From the NCBI GenBank assembly GCA_003583745.1, contig QXPY01000009.1, positions 172,494 through 236,493 on the forward strand: 64,000 bases of DNA, given 5' to 3'. Origin of the DNA: Rhodocyclales bacterium GT-UBC. Lineage in GTDB: Bacteria; Pseudomonadota; Gammaproteobacteria; Burkholderiales; Rhodocyclaceae. Shown here in pieces: positions 25,542-33,973 of the stretch (positions are counted from its first letter, which is position 1; every line of letters begins with the position of its first letter). The notes beneath the pieces are model-generated. The model saw only the letters and a program-made list of their open reading frames with translations. It had not been told where the DNA came from and did not search any database. Position numbers and translations under genes: made by a program.

Positions 25542-28154
25542 TCAGGCGGGTTGTGGGGCGGGCTGAATCAGTTGTTCGATGGTTGCGGCAAAACCACGGG
25601 CGAAGGCCTGCGGGTCATTGAGCCCCGCCGCCGCCAGGTTTTCACGGAAACGTGCATCGGGGGGCGGTAAGGGGCTACGCGAGCGTTCGACGAAGGCCTC
25701 GTAGGTTTCAGCGATCCAGTCGCCCGCCCCGGCGCAATCGAGGAGTGCAGTCGGGCGGCGGGACCACGGAAGAGGAGAGCTCAACGCAATATAGGGCTTG
25801 CCCATCCAAAGGCAGCACGCCAAGGCAATGTCGCCATCGTCTACCGGCGGTGCCAGGCCAATATCTGCTTCTTGCCAGGCATGGCACAAGGCCTCGACGG
25901 ACCGAATGCTTACGAAACGAAGACGCGCTGAATCGATGCCTGCTGGAGCGAATAGGCTGACGATGTACTTCTGTGCGCATTCGCCCAAATCATCGAGATT
26001 GATCGTCAGGGTGCTTTCATGATTCGCTGCCATCACGGCTGCGAAAAGTTGCCAACCGGTACGGCCGATCCGGATGGCCGGGGTCAGGCAAGCAAAGTGA
26101 CGGGGATGGGGGGCTGTACCGGGCTTGGTGCAGGCATCGCCTATCGGTAGATCCGGGAGGTCGAGGCATTCTCCAAGGCCGGGCAAGGCGACTCCCGGCA
26201 ATACCTCGTCGTCGGCCATCAAGGCGCCGCGCAGCGGCAGGCAATCGGGTGTGAGCGGGGGCAAGGGGACTTCACCCCAGAGCAGCTTGCAAGGTACATC
26301 GGCCTGCGTGAGCAAGGCGAGGCGGTCGGCTGCGCCATAGCTGTCAAGGTCGATCAGGATGTCGGGCGCAAGCCGCTTGAGTTGGTCGAGCGCGGCTGCA
26401 TCGCTTTGCTGGTCGATGATGATCAGGTCGTCGGCCAGCAAGGAACAGGTATTGGCGAAATCATTATTGGCAACGGCCGGGTCGTTGATAATCAACTGCG
26501 TGACGAAGCGCTCGGCGGGCAGGTGCTGCAAGAGGGCCGCCAAACGCCCATGACGGCTCTCCCGGGTGAAGTCGCTGAGCAGGAAAGCGATGCGACAGTA
26601 TCCGTTTGCCGATCGATTGCCCTGGTAATTGCCAGGTGACGCAGGCAGCCGGCTTTGCGCAGCACCAAGTGCTTCGAGCAATCGTTCGCCGTCGCCATCG
26701 ATACGGGACAGACAGCGGGCAGCGAGTAGATCGTCGGCCAGACCCTGCGAGTGGCGCAAGCAAAGGTCGGCAAAGGCATCGAGATTGCCCTGTTGCGCCA
26801 ACAATTCAAGCAATACCGAGGAGGTATGGCTGGAGGCTGCTTCGGGCATGTTGACGACGGCTTGCAGTAGAGCAATGGCGTCGTCGGTTTTTCCGGTCAG
26901 GTGGAGACATTGGGCTAAAGCTGGATAGGCAGCCAAGAGGTCTGGCTGGGCTGTGATGGCTTCTTTGAGGAAATCGCTGGCTTGAGCCGGATGTCCGGCT
27001 TTGAGCAGGCTTTCTCCCAGGCCGGCTTTAAGATCCATGCGTGATGGCGCGATTTCCAATGCGCGTTCGATGAAGTTGTTGGCCTCCTCAATCAGGCCTT
27101 GGTTGGCACAAATGAATGCCAGGTAAGCGGAGGGGAGCGGGTTTTCCGGAAGCGTGTCAAGCAGGCTGGCAAAGCCACTTATTGCACTTTCCTGATCATT
27201 GTTCTCGAATGCCTTGACGCTTTCCTCAAAACGGTAGGCCGGCGTTTGCCTATATTCTGCATGGGTCAAAGCGGCGAGCTGGGTTTTTCTGACGAAATTT
27301 TCCAGGGATTGCCGCATTGCGATGCCGTCCGTTTCTACATTGATCCTCAATTGGTCAGGGTTGGTCGGATGGTCAGGAATGTAAGAGAAGTCGATATCGG
27401 CTTCCGGGATGGTGGTGATTTCGTGTCGTGCCAGGTTGCCAAAGCGCCGGAGATAAGGGGTATCCACCAAAATTGTCGGACAGCCGCAAACATAGGCTTC
27501 CGTGATGATGTTGGATGGTTCATAGCAATAGAGCACTTTCGAGCGCCTGAGAATGGCGACGATTTCCTCGGTTGTGCGAGGAATGTCCTGGCAGAGGCTT
27601 ATACCGCCTGTGGCAATGCGGTCAGCAAGCTTTTCACCGGTGGTGAAGTACTTGTGTGCGTAATAGCAGAATCCCTCCCGGTCTTCGGGGTTGACGCCAT
27701 AAGCGTTGAATAGTCGCGTATCGACACTGGGCAGGAATAAGTGATCGGCGTTCCGCTCGCCATTTAGGACCCATTCATCCCAATAGAACAACAGTTCATC
27801 CGGATGGAATTCGACCTCGCCGCCAAGGTGGCCCGCCTGGTTCAATATCCAGCGTGCGACGACGGTGGATTGCAACGGATTTCCCGTGACGACTTCCGGG
27901 TAGACGGCAATGGGCAGGCGTCCGGTTGCCCTGTGCCGAGCCTGGACTTCCTTGGTCAACTTCGGTGTTCGTAGCCAAGGCGAGCAGACTTCCGAGGTAA
28001 TGTAGGCCTCGTAACCCATTTCGTTGAGCATGTGGCACAGCCCGTGCAGCATGCGGGGGCCGGAAGACTTTTGCAGAAAATTCGGGCTGGCGATGTAGTA
28101 AGGGAAATGGCGGCTTTCGAAAAAGGCGCTGGTCGGGCGATAGTCTTGGCTCAT
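25542..28154 (-). CDS. Three-part protein: GT-B-like domain, TPR, degenerate GT41
   Basis: An 870-residue soluble protein with three parts. Residues 1-300 form a GT-B-like unit (YIASPNFLQKSSGPRMLHGL, LYCYEPSNIITEAYVCGCPTILVDT, the latter like a nucleotide-sugar-binding C-terminal domain). Residues about 305-500 are TPR-like repeats. Residues about 515-870 follow the GT41 outline but with key motifs lost: the usual DFR-x-HPV reads DFTRESRHGRL, and the FPFNGGTT region reads APPVDDGDIALACCLWMGKPY. The C-terminal part may therefore be inactive or bind protein only, while the N-terminal part could be the active transferase. The gene overlaps the FkbM methyltransferase by 4 bp. Confidence 0.75.
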   Translation of the reverse strand: MSQDYRPTSAFFESRHFPYYIASPNFLQKSSGPRMLHGLCHMLNEMGYEAYITSEVCSPWLRTPKLTKEVQARHRATGRLPIAVYPEVVTGNPLQSTVVARWILNQAGHLGGEVEFHPDELLFYWDEWVLNGERNADHLFLPSVDTRLFNAYGVNPEDREGFCYYAHKYFTTGEKLADRIATGGISLCQDIPRTTEEIVAILRRSKVLYCYEPSNIITEAYVCGCPTILVDTPYLRRFGNLARHEITTIPEADIDFSYIPDHPTNPDQLRINVETDGIAMRQSLENFVRKTQLAALTHAEYRQTPAYRFEESVKAFENNDQESAISGFASLLDTLPENPLPSAYLAFICANQGLIEEANNFIERALEIAPSRMDLKAGLGESLLKAGHPAQASDFLKEAITAQPDLLAAYPALAQCLHLTGKTDDAIALLQAVVNMPEAASSHTSSVLLELLAQQGNLDAFADLCLRHSQGLADDLLAARCLSRIDGDGERLLEALGAAQSRLPASPGNYQGNRSANGYCRIAFLLSDFTRESRHGRLAALLQHLPAERFVTQLIINDPAVANNDFANTCSLLADDLIIIDQQSDAAALDQLKRLAPDILIDLDSYGAADRLALLTQADVPCKLLWGEVPLPPLTPDCLPLRGALMADDEVLPGVALPGLGECLDLPDLPIGDACTKPGTAPHPRHFACLTPAIRIGRTGWQLFAAVMAANHESTLTINLDDLGECAQKYIVSLFAPAGIDSARLRFVSIRSVEALCHAWQEADIGLAPPVDDGDIALACCLWMGKPYIALSSPLPWSRRPTALLDCAGAGDWIAETYEAFVERSRSPLPPPDARFRENLAAAGLNDPQAFARGFAATIEQLIQPAPQPA

Positions 28155-29080
28155 CGTTCAATGATCTCCCGATGCCGTTCCTGATGCAGGAATATGAAGT
28201 TGGTTTCGATGGTGTTCTGGTCGATGACAGGGCAGTGTTGCAGCCCATTTGTCCCGAGGGTGAAAGCCTTATAGCCGTATCCTGCGAGTAGCGCCAAGAC
28301 ATCGTTCGGGTGATAGCCGAATTTTTCGGCCCATTTTCTGAGCAATTCGATCAGGATTACCGGCTGTGCTTTGCTGAGTGTCTGTTCGCCGCCTTGTACA
28401 ACCATCAGTTCGGCTCCTTCGACATCGCATTTGACCAGTTGCGGGGAAATGCCGAACTGGCGACAAAATTGATCAAGCGTGGTGCACTCGCAACTGATTT
28501 CCTGCAGCGCACTTGCGTCGCGCACCGGCTGCCCGGCATGAATCAGCGAAGTGGCACCGGAGCAGCCAGGGGTGTAAAGGAATTGCAGCTTGCCTTCCTT
28601 GTCGGAGAAACCAAGCTGGTGCGCTTGAATGTTCAGCAAACCATTGTGGCGAATATTGCGTTCGAGAATGCCGTGTGTCTTCGCAATCGGTTCGCAGGCG
28701 TGAATCACCATGCCGGGGTAGGCTTTGGCGAGGGCCAGTGAATACCAACCGCAGTTGGCACCGATGTCGATCATCGTCCAGTCGTTGCCGGCGATCGATT
28801 TGAGAAAACTGGTTTCAGCAGCCTCGTAGGCGCGGAAATTCATCAAGGTGCATGGCACGAGATGCTGGTCGTCGGGATCGACCCAGAGCTCCACCTGTTG
28901 TGAGCGGGAGCGGACGAAAACCCCGTCCGGCAGGATGCGCAGGCTTTCGACGTCGGTGTCGGCGATGAATGCGGGATAGTCGAAGAGGGCAGCATGGCGG
29001 GCGTGGATTGCCTCGATATATTCCTGCTTGCCGAGCTGGCCGGCTTCCCGCTGGTTGCGGAGTTTCAGGAGAGGATTCAT
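28151..29080 (-). CDS. FkbM family SAM methyltransferase
   Basis: A 309-residue methyltransferase with motif I at about residues 97-110 (DIGANCGWYSLALAKAYPG), EPI at the acidic position and the FkbM hallmark CDVEGAELMVVQGG. FkbM enzymes O-methylate sugars and polyketides. In this island a sugar hydroxyl or the phosphoramidate precursor are possible acceptors (inference). It is translationally coupled to the next gene by a 4-bp overlap. Confidence 0.87.
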   Translation of the reverse strand: MNPLLKLRNQREAGQLGKQEYIEAIHARHAALFDYPAFIADTDVESLRILPDGVFVRSRSQQVELWVDPDDQHLVPCTLMNFRAYEAAETSFLKSIAGNDWTMIDIGANCGWYSLALAKAYPGMVIHACEPIAKTHGILERNIRHNGLLNIQAHQLGFSDKEGKLQFLYTPGCSGATSLIHAGQPVRDASALQEISCECTTLDQFCRQFGISPQLVKCDVEGAELMVVQGGEQTLSKAQPVILIELLRKWAEKFGYHPNDVLALLAGYGYKAFTLGTNGLQHCPVIDQNTIETNFIFLHQERHREIIER

Positions 29081-29089
29081 AAAGGTTCT

Positions 29090-30262
29090 CTAGTTCGTTT
29101 CGTCGATCAGGGTGACAATCTTCCCCGTCCAGCTGAATTCACCGGTCAGTTTTCCGGCAATTTCCGAAGCGTAGGTCGTGCTGGCGATCAGCACGGTGGT
29201 GCCAGGATAATTGTTGAGCGCTTCCGGGCCGTGAATGGGAAAACCGAGCAGCTGGCGGCCTTGCAATGCCTGGTTGCGATCAATGACGGCAACGATGTTT
29301 GCCTCCCCAAGGCGGGTGTCGCAAAGGAGGCGGCTGGTTAATGAACCCGCCCCCCAAACAATCAGTGGCTCGCCCGAATTTGCCAATTGGGCCATGATAT
29401 TGGCAATAGGTAATTGACGGCGCCGCGAATGCTCGATGTATTGGCGTAGGCTATTTGCAGCAAGCAGGTCTGGCTCAATGGCTGTATCAAGTGCTGCAAT
29501 GGGCGCCTTTTTGTAGAGTGCCAGTAAATAGCTGTTGCCGTAGAAATCGTTGTATTGCGACTCGACCCGTATTTTTTCGAATCCGCCTTGCCGCAGCAGG
29601 TTGTCGAGGCTGGTCGGCGTGAAGAAATTGATGTGTTCCAGGGCAAATTCGAGAAAGCCCTCCTTCGGCGGGAGGGAGCCGAAAGATGTGGCATCGGGCA
29701 CGGCGATGAAAAGATAGGCTTCGGATTCGAGCAGCGTGTTGATACGACCTACACTGGTGCGCAGGTCGGCAATGTGTTCAAGCACACCGCACAGCGTGAT
29801 CAGACCGAATGGCAAGCTTGGGGTGAAGCTGTCGACCGTTTCATTTCTGATCTCCAGGTCGTAGACCTCGCGTCCCAGTCTTGCTGCCACTTTACTTGGC
29901 TCGATTCCAGTCAACTGGTGGAAGCCGGCTTGGCTGAAACGACTGAGGAAGTGCCCCATGCCAGAACCAATATCCAGAATACGGGTGTTTGGCATGAGGT
30001 CGGCATGCTGCCGGATGAATGCGTAGAATTCATCATGAATGCGAGCCAGTCCCGGCGCCAACTCCTGATGGACGTGATTTTCAGCGTCCTGATAAAGACG
30101 GTTCAGCGCGGACTGGTCGGGAATGTCGCTGGCGAAGGCAAAGCCGCAGCACTTGCAGACCACTACGTCGTAATGAACAGCCTTAAGTTGGCCAGGAAAG
30201 AGGAAGTGTTGACGATGAATTTGTTCAGCTTGGCTGTTTCGGCAAATTTCACAAGGTCTCAT
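29090..30262 (-). CDS. Three-domain sugar C-methyltransferase-like protein
   Basis: A 390-residue protein with the layout of NDP-sugar C-methyltransferases. It has an N-terminal zinc-type cysteine group (C4-x2-C7 ... C36, C38, C39), a class I SAM domain with ILDIGSGMGHFLSRF near residue 95, and a C-terminal Rossmann-like domain (LIVWGAGSLTSRLLCDTRLG). TylC3-like members methylate C3 of 4-keto-6-deoxy sugars, but many relatives with this layout have other or unknown roles. It may add a C-methyl branch to one of the deoxy sugars made by the island (inference). Confidence 0.78.
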   Translation of the reverse strand: MRPCEICRNSQAEQIHRQHFLFPGQLKAVHYDVVVCKCCGFAFASDIPDQSALNRLYQDAENHVHQELAPGLARIHDEFYAFIRQHADLMPNTRILDIGSGMGHFLSRFSQAGFHQLTGIEPSKVAARLGREVYDLEIRNETVDSFTPSLPFGLITLCGVLEHIADLRTSVGRINTLLESEAYLFIAVPDATSFGSLPPKEGFLEFALEHINFFTPTSLDNLLRQGGFEKIRVESQYNDFYGNSYLLALYKKAPIAALDTAIEPDLLAANSLRQYIEHSRRRQLPIANIMAQLANSGEPLIVWGAGSLTSRLLCDTRLGEANIVAVIDRNQALQGRQLLGFPIHGPEALNNYPGTTVLIASTTYASEIAGKLTGEFSWTGKIVTLIDETN

Positions 30263-30311
30263 CTGTAATTTTCGTTATCGACGGTACGGTCGGCATCTGG
30301 CTGGTTCATTT

Positions 30312-32645
30312 TTACGCATCGCATTTCTCGTTGAATTGATCATGATCCGATGCGTCCTTGAGCAGTTGCTTGGCCCTACGTTCAGCATAACCGCCGATGT
30401 TTATTTCATAGTCGGCTGTCGCGTCGAGTATGCGTTCCAGACGTTTCCTGCGAACGTCCTGATCGATGTAGGGAGAGGTGCTATGCCAAAGTGAGGACGG
30501 GATGGTTACCGGGTGCTTTCGTTCAAGTTCATTCTTGTCTTCGTGCAAGACGATGCCGAACTTTTCGGGATCGGTCCAATAGACGCTTGCGGTGGTCAGA
30601 ATCAGCGTGTTCAGGTTTTCAATAAGATCGAATTTGTCACGGTTTTTGATGATGTTCGCGATGGTTTCATCAATATCGGCTTCCGTTTCTCCCGGTATGC
30701 CGATCACCAGGTTCATCCCGACCTGAATTCCGGCTTGATTGGTGTAGGTCAGTACTTCTTCGATCATGTCCAGCGTATACCCTTTCTTCTGCAGTTTCAG
30801 GGTGTTCTTCGCCCAGGCGTCGATGCCGTACCGCAAGCGGCCGAAGCCGGCTTCTTTGAGTACTTTGAAGTAATCGGGGGTATAGCCTTTCTGTACGCGT
30901 AGCTGCCCCATCATCGTGATATCGCGAATATTGCGCCGCAGAATTTCTTCGCATACAGCACGAACGGCTTCGGGGTCACCTGAAAGATCGCTGTCGTTGA
31001 AATGGAAGGTTTTCCCTCCGCGTTCGACGAACCACTCAATCTCGTCTGCAACCTTCATCGGGTCGCGCCGACGCCAGTGAAAGCGTTCGCCGCAAAATGT
31101 GCAGCGCGACCAGCGACAGCCACGGGAGAGAATGATTGGAATGAGTTGGTAGCCGTTGTGGTTCCGGTAGAGGATGGGGTCGGCCCACTCGTAGGTGGGG
31201 AAGCCCTGTGCGTCAATGTCTTCTTGGAGTTGTGCCGGGGCAAAAGGAGTGCCCAGTGCGGCAGAGAGTTTGTTCTTGATGACGACGCCAGGGATATGGA
31301 AGTGTCGGCGCCCCGCCAACAGGGCCTCGACCAGTGGGGGCAGGCTGGTTTCTGCCTCGAATATCACCATGTAGTCATAGTCGTCGATGACTTGCGGGCT
31401 GGTGTTGGGATTGTTGCAGTCGTAGCCGCCGACGATGATGATCATTTCCGGACGTGCTTCGCGCATGCGGCGGATCACTTCCGTGGCGATCATGCGGTTG
31501 GTGCCGTGCAGCGACAGGCCAAGAATTTTCGGGTTGGCCTTGATCAACTCGGCGACGGTACGCTCGATTTCTGGCCGGAAATATTCAACGTAGCCTTCGT
31601 CGTACCAAAAATCTTCAGCGGTGTTCACGCCCCAAGGGTCCATCGGCAGTTCCCGGCCGTCCGGAGCAAAGAGAGGTTCGGCACCATCGAGCAGACGGCG
31701 TGAGTGATATCGATGATAGAAAATCATGTCCAGATCGGCGGTCTGGAAGTTGCAACCGGTTGTTTTCAGGATGTTGTGTACATAGCCCAACCCGTTCGGC
31801 AGCATGCCGAGAAAACGTGCCGGCAAATCAAGTAGCAGAAAGTCGAGATCGGCTTGAAAGCTGATCGGCGGAATCGGCAAAGGATAGACATGAAAGCCCG
31901 ATTGTTGAATGAAGGCATGTTCTGGCCGCTGGTCTTCGGGAAGGTTGGCGACCAAGCTTTCCCAATCATTCAGAATGCAGCTTGCGTATTGTCTCAATGC
32001 GTGGCGCGCGTCGAGATTGTCGAGGTAAGCAGGTGCGGTAAGCCAAACCGAATGAGGTGCATCAAGAGTTTGAAGTGAGGCGACCGGAATGCCGAGAATA
32101 GGGGCAGAAGCAACCGGGTCGATGATGCAACTTACCTTGTTGCGCAGCGCAGCGGATAGTTCCAGCAAATAATGGTTGATCGGGGTGGCGCCATACAACG
32201 CCAAAGGTCGATCTATCGAGATCCGTTCGACTATCGCATCGACCAGGGCAAGGTCCCGAGGGCTGAAATTCATATCCAGCAACTTGGTAGGGAGCAATGT
32301 TTTTTTCTGGCGAAACAGACCATCTTGCGACATGCCTTGATGATAGTTCGCGAAGTCACCGGTAAACCCCATTTGTCGCAAGGACTCCCGCATGGTGCGA
32401 GAATCGGACCACATGGCAAAAATGATCGCATCAACCCCCGACAGGAAGGTTGCGTCGGCCAAAAAGGCCTGGCTTTGCAGTGCGGGGATATCTTCAAAGC
32501 GGCCTGTTCGAGGGGGGCGTTGGTCGACAAAATAAGCCACTTCTATCCCGGCTTTTTTCATCACCTTCAGGCAATCCATGCCAAGTATCGCGGCGCCCCA
32601 AATAATCACTCGCTGCCATCTTTTTTCTGTATTCATTTTAGTCAT
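30312..32645 (-). CDS. Large radical SAM protein with B12-binding-like region
   Basis: A 777-residue protein. The N-terminus has two Rossmann-like segments (VIIWGAAILGMDCLKVMKKAG near 13, LALYGATPINHYLLELSA near 147). A B12-binding-like region follows at about 260-440 without the DxHxxG histidine motif (LGLSLHGTNRMIATEVIRRMREARPEMIIIVGGYDCN). The radical SAM domain starts near residue 500. Its cluster cysteines are about 510, 515 and 518 (GCRWSRCTFCGE), a C-x4-C-x2-C spacing rather than the common C-x3-C-x2-C. Cobalamin-type radical SAM enzymes often methylate unactivated carbon or phosphorus or rearrange sugars. The substrate is unknown. Confidence 0.8.
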   Translation of the reverse strand: MTKMNTEKRWQRVIIWGAAILGMDCLKVMKKAGIEVAYFVDQRPPRTGRFEDIPALQSQAFLADATFLSGVDAIIFAMWSDSRTMRESLRQMGFTGDFANYHQGMSQDGLFRQKKTLLPTKLLDMNFSPRDLALVDAIVERISIDRPLALYGATPINHYLLELSAALRNKVSCIIDPVASAPILGIPVASLQTLDAPHSVWLTAPAYLDNLDARHALRQYASCILNDWESLVANLPEDQRPEHAFIQQSGFHVYPLPIPPISFQADLDFLLLDLPARFLGMLPNGLGYVHNILKTTGCNFQTADLDMIFYHRYHSRRLLDGAEPLFAPDGRELPMDPWGVNTAEDFWYDEGYVEYFRPEIERTVAELIKANPKILGLSLHGTNRMIATEVIRRMREARPEMIIIVGGYDCNNPNTSPQVIDDYDYMVIFEAETSLPPLVEALLAGRRHFHIPGVVIKNKLSAALGTPFAPAQLQEDIDAQGFPTYEWADPILYRNHNGYQLIPIILSRGCRWSRCTFCGERFHWRRRDPMKVADEIEWFVERGGKTFHFNDSDLSGDPEAVRAVCEEILRRNIRDITMMGQLRVQKGYTPDYFKVLKEAGFGRLRYGIDAWAKNTLKLQKKGYTLDMIEEVLTYTNQAGIQVGMNLVIGIPGETEADIDETIANIIKNRDKFDLIENLNTLILTTASVYWTDPEKFGIVLHEDKNELERKHPVTIPSSLWHSTSPYIDQDVRRKRLERILDATADYEINIGGYAERRAKQLLKDASDHDQFNEKCDA

Positions 32646-32666
32646 AGCGTGTTCTGTGTATGCGGA

Positions 32667-33392
32667 TCAATCATTCGAACCTTGGTAGCTTTGCAAGTCT
32701 TCCGTTGTGTCAACTTCCCCCCACTCACCTGTATAGGGAATGGCCGAGACGGGAACGCGCCCCGCTTCAATAATCCTCTGCAAAGTACCCGTCATGTGCA
32801 TTTTGTCTCTTAGCTCAGAGGTGAGCGTGGCACGAACGTTCAGCACTTCTTGCCAGCCCTCGGGGGTGAATCGCAACAGACCCATATATTGTCCCTGAAC
32901 CTCTTCAACGGACGCTGGTTTGTTGCCAATTTCCGCCAAGGTAAGACTCGGCGTGAGACGGAATGTTTCGGCATCCAATAAGGGATCGCCGAAGCGCTTA
33001 GTCCACAATTGAAGCCAGTTCGGGTCGTAGGTCACCGCCAAGCTTGCTTGGCTGTTCATCAGGGCTTGCACGGCGGAGGCGCTATAAAAGATATCGGAGT
33101 AACTCACGATGCAAGGCTCGGCCCGTAGCCATGCTTCAGCGCAGGCCAGAGACGACACCATATTGGTTTCGGCCCAGCGCGTGTTATGGAACTCCACCAA
33201 GCCGCGTCCGGCAAGCAACTCTCGCTTGTAGCCGGTGACAATGGCGATTTCCTCGATGCCGGCGCCGCGCAGCGCTTCCAGTTGCCAGTCCAGCAGCGCC
33301 TTGCCGTGCAACTCGACTAGACATTTTGGTCGTTCGTCGGTCAGGTTTTTCATGCGACTGCCGCGACCGGCAGCGAGGATGATGGCTTTCAT
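32667..33392 (-). CDS. Nucleotidyltransferase, likely CTP:phosphoglutamine cytidylyltransferase
   Basis: A 241-residue sugar-nucleotidyltransferase-fold protein with the signature AAGRGSRMKNLTDERPKCL at residues 7-25 and a metal Asp in IVSYSDIFY. It resembles LicC-type cytidylyltransferases and Campylobacter Cj1416. Cj1416 joins CTP and L-glutamine phosphate to CDP-L-glutamine in phosphoramidate synthesis. The specific call rests on context: genes like Cj1417, Cj1418 and Cj1415 follow in the same cluster. The start MKAIILAAG was chosen over an upstream in-frame ATG inside the neighbour. Overlap with the amidohydrolase is 4 bp. A choline-phosphate cytidylyltransferase is the main alternative. 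Confidence 0.8.
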   Translation of the reverse strand: MKAIILAAGRGSRMKNLTDERPKCLVELHGKALLDWQLEALRGAGIEEIAIVTGYKRELLAGRGLVEFHNTRWAETNMVSSLACAEAWLRAEPCIVSYSDIFYSASAVQALMNSQASLAVTYDPNWLQLWTKRFGDPLLDAETFRLTPSLTLAEIGNKPASVEEVQGQYMGLLRFTPEGWQEVLNVRATLTSELRDKMHMTGTLQRIIEAGRVPVSAIPYTGEWGEVDTTEDLQSYQGSND

Positions 33393-33973
33393 GAGAGTAG
33401 TGCTTTCAATCGTTGAACATCGCGTGTGGCAAACGTGCTTTCCCGCTCCGGGTGCCACATCCAGCCTTCCCAAGGTAAGGATTCGTGGCGGATCGCCTCG
33501 ATCTCCCCATCTTCACTCCTGGCCAGTACTGCGAAACCCGAAGGGCAGTCGGTCAGGCTGAAACCGTGGTAACTATTGGCTTCGCCAGTGATTTTTCCGG
33601 AAAGGTGATGCCGGGTTCTGACATGTCCCTGAACCGGGCGAAGTCCGGTCCCCGCCCAATGGGCCATCATTTGCATGCCACGGCAAATGCCCAAGACGGG
33701 CAGGCGGTGCAGCCTGGCGTAGTCCAGCAAGGCGTGCTCGGTGGTGTCGCGCGCGGCGCACTGGCCGAGATTGTTGCCGCCGGACAGCACGATGGCCGCC
33801 GGCTTGAGGGCGGTCAGCCAGTCGTTCAGGCCGGCGCCGAGCCGATTTGGTACGGGTGCGCACAGGCCACCTGCGGCGGCCAGGAACAGCGCTACGCGTT
33901 GATCCAGCGTATCGCGAACTTCCTCGTATTCAAGATACTCGTCTACGCGCTGGCTGACGGCCACCACTTTCAT
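33389..33973 (-). CDS. Class I glutamine amidotransferase-like hydrolase (Cj1417 type)
   Basis: A 194-residue class I amidotransferase/C26 peptidase fold: nucleophile Cys97 in GICRGMQMM, and catalytic His174 and Glu176 in MWHPERE. It is shorter than PuuD-type gamma-glutamyl-GABA hydrolases (about 250). Cj1417 of Campylobacter hydrolyses gamma-glutamyl-CDP-amidate (CDP-L-glutamine) to glutamate and CDP-amidate. With 4-bp overlaps to the cytidylyltransferase and to the kinase, that role fits here. The start was set at MKVVAVSQRV; the upstream open frame lies within the kinase gene. Confidence 0.8.
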   Translation of the reverse strand: MKVVAVSQRVDEYLEYEEVRDTLDQRVALFLAAAGGLCAPVPNRLGAGLNDWLTALKPAAIVLSGGNNLGQCAARDTTEHALLDYARLHRLPVLGICRGMQMMAHWAGTGLRPVQGHVRTRHHLSGKITGEANSYHGFSLTDCPSGFAVLARSEDGEIEAIRHESLPWEGWMWHPERESTFATRDVQRLKALLS

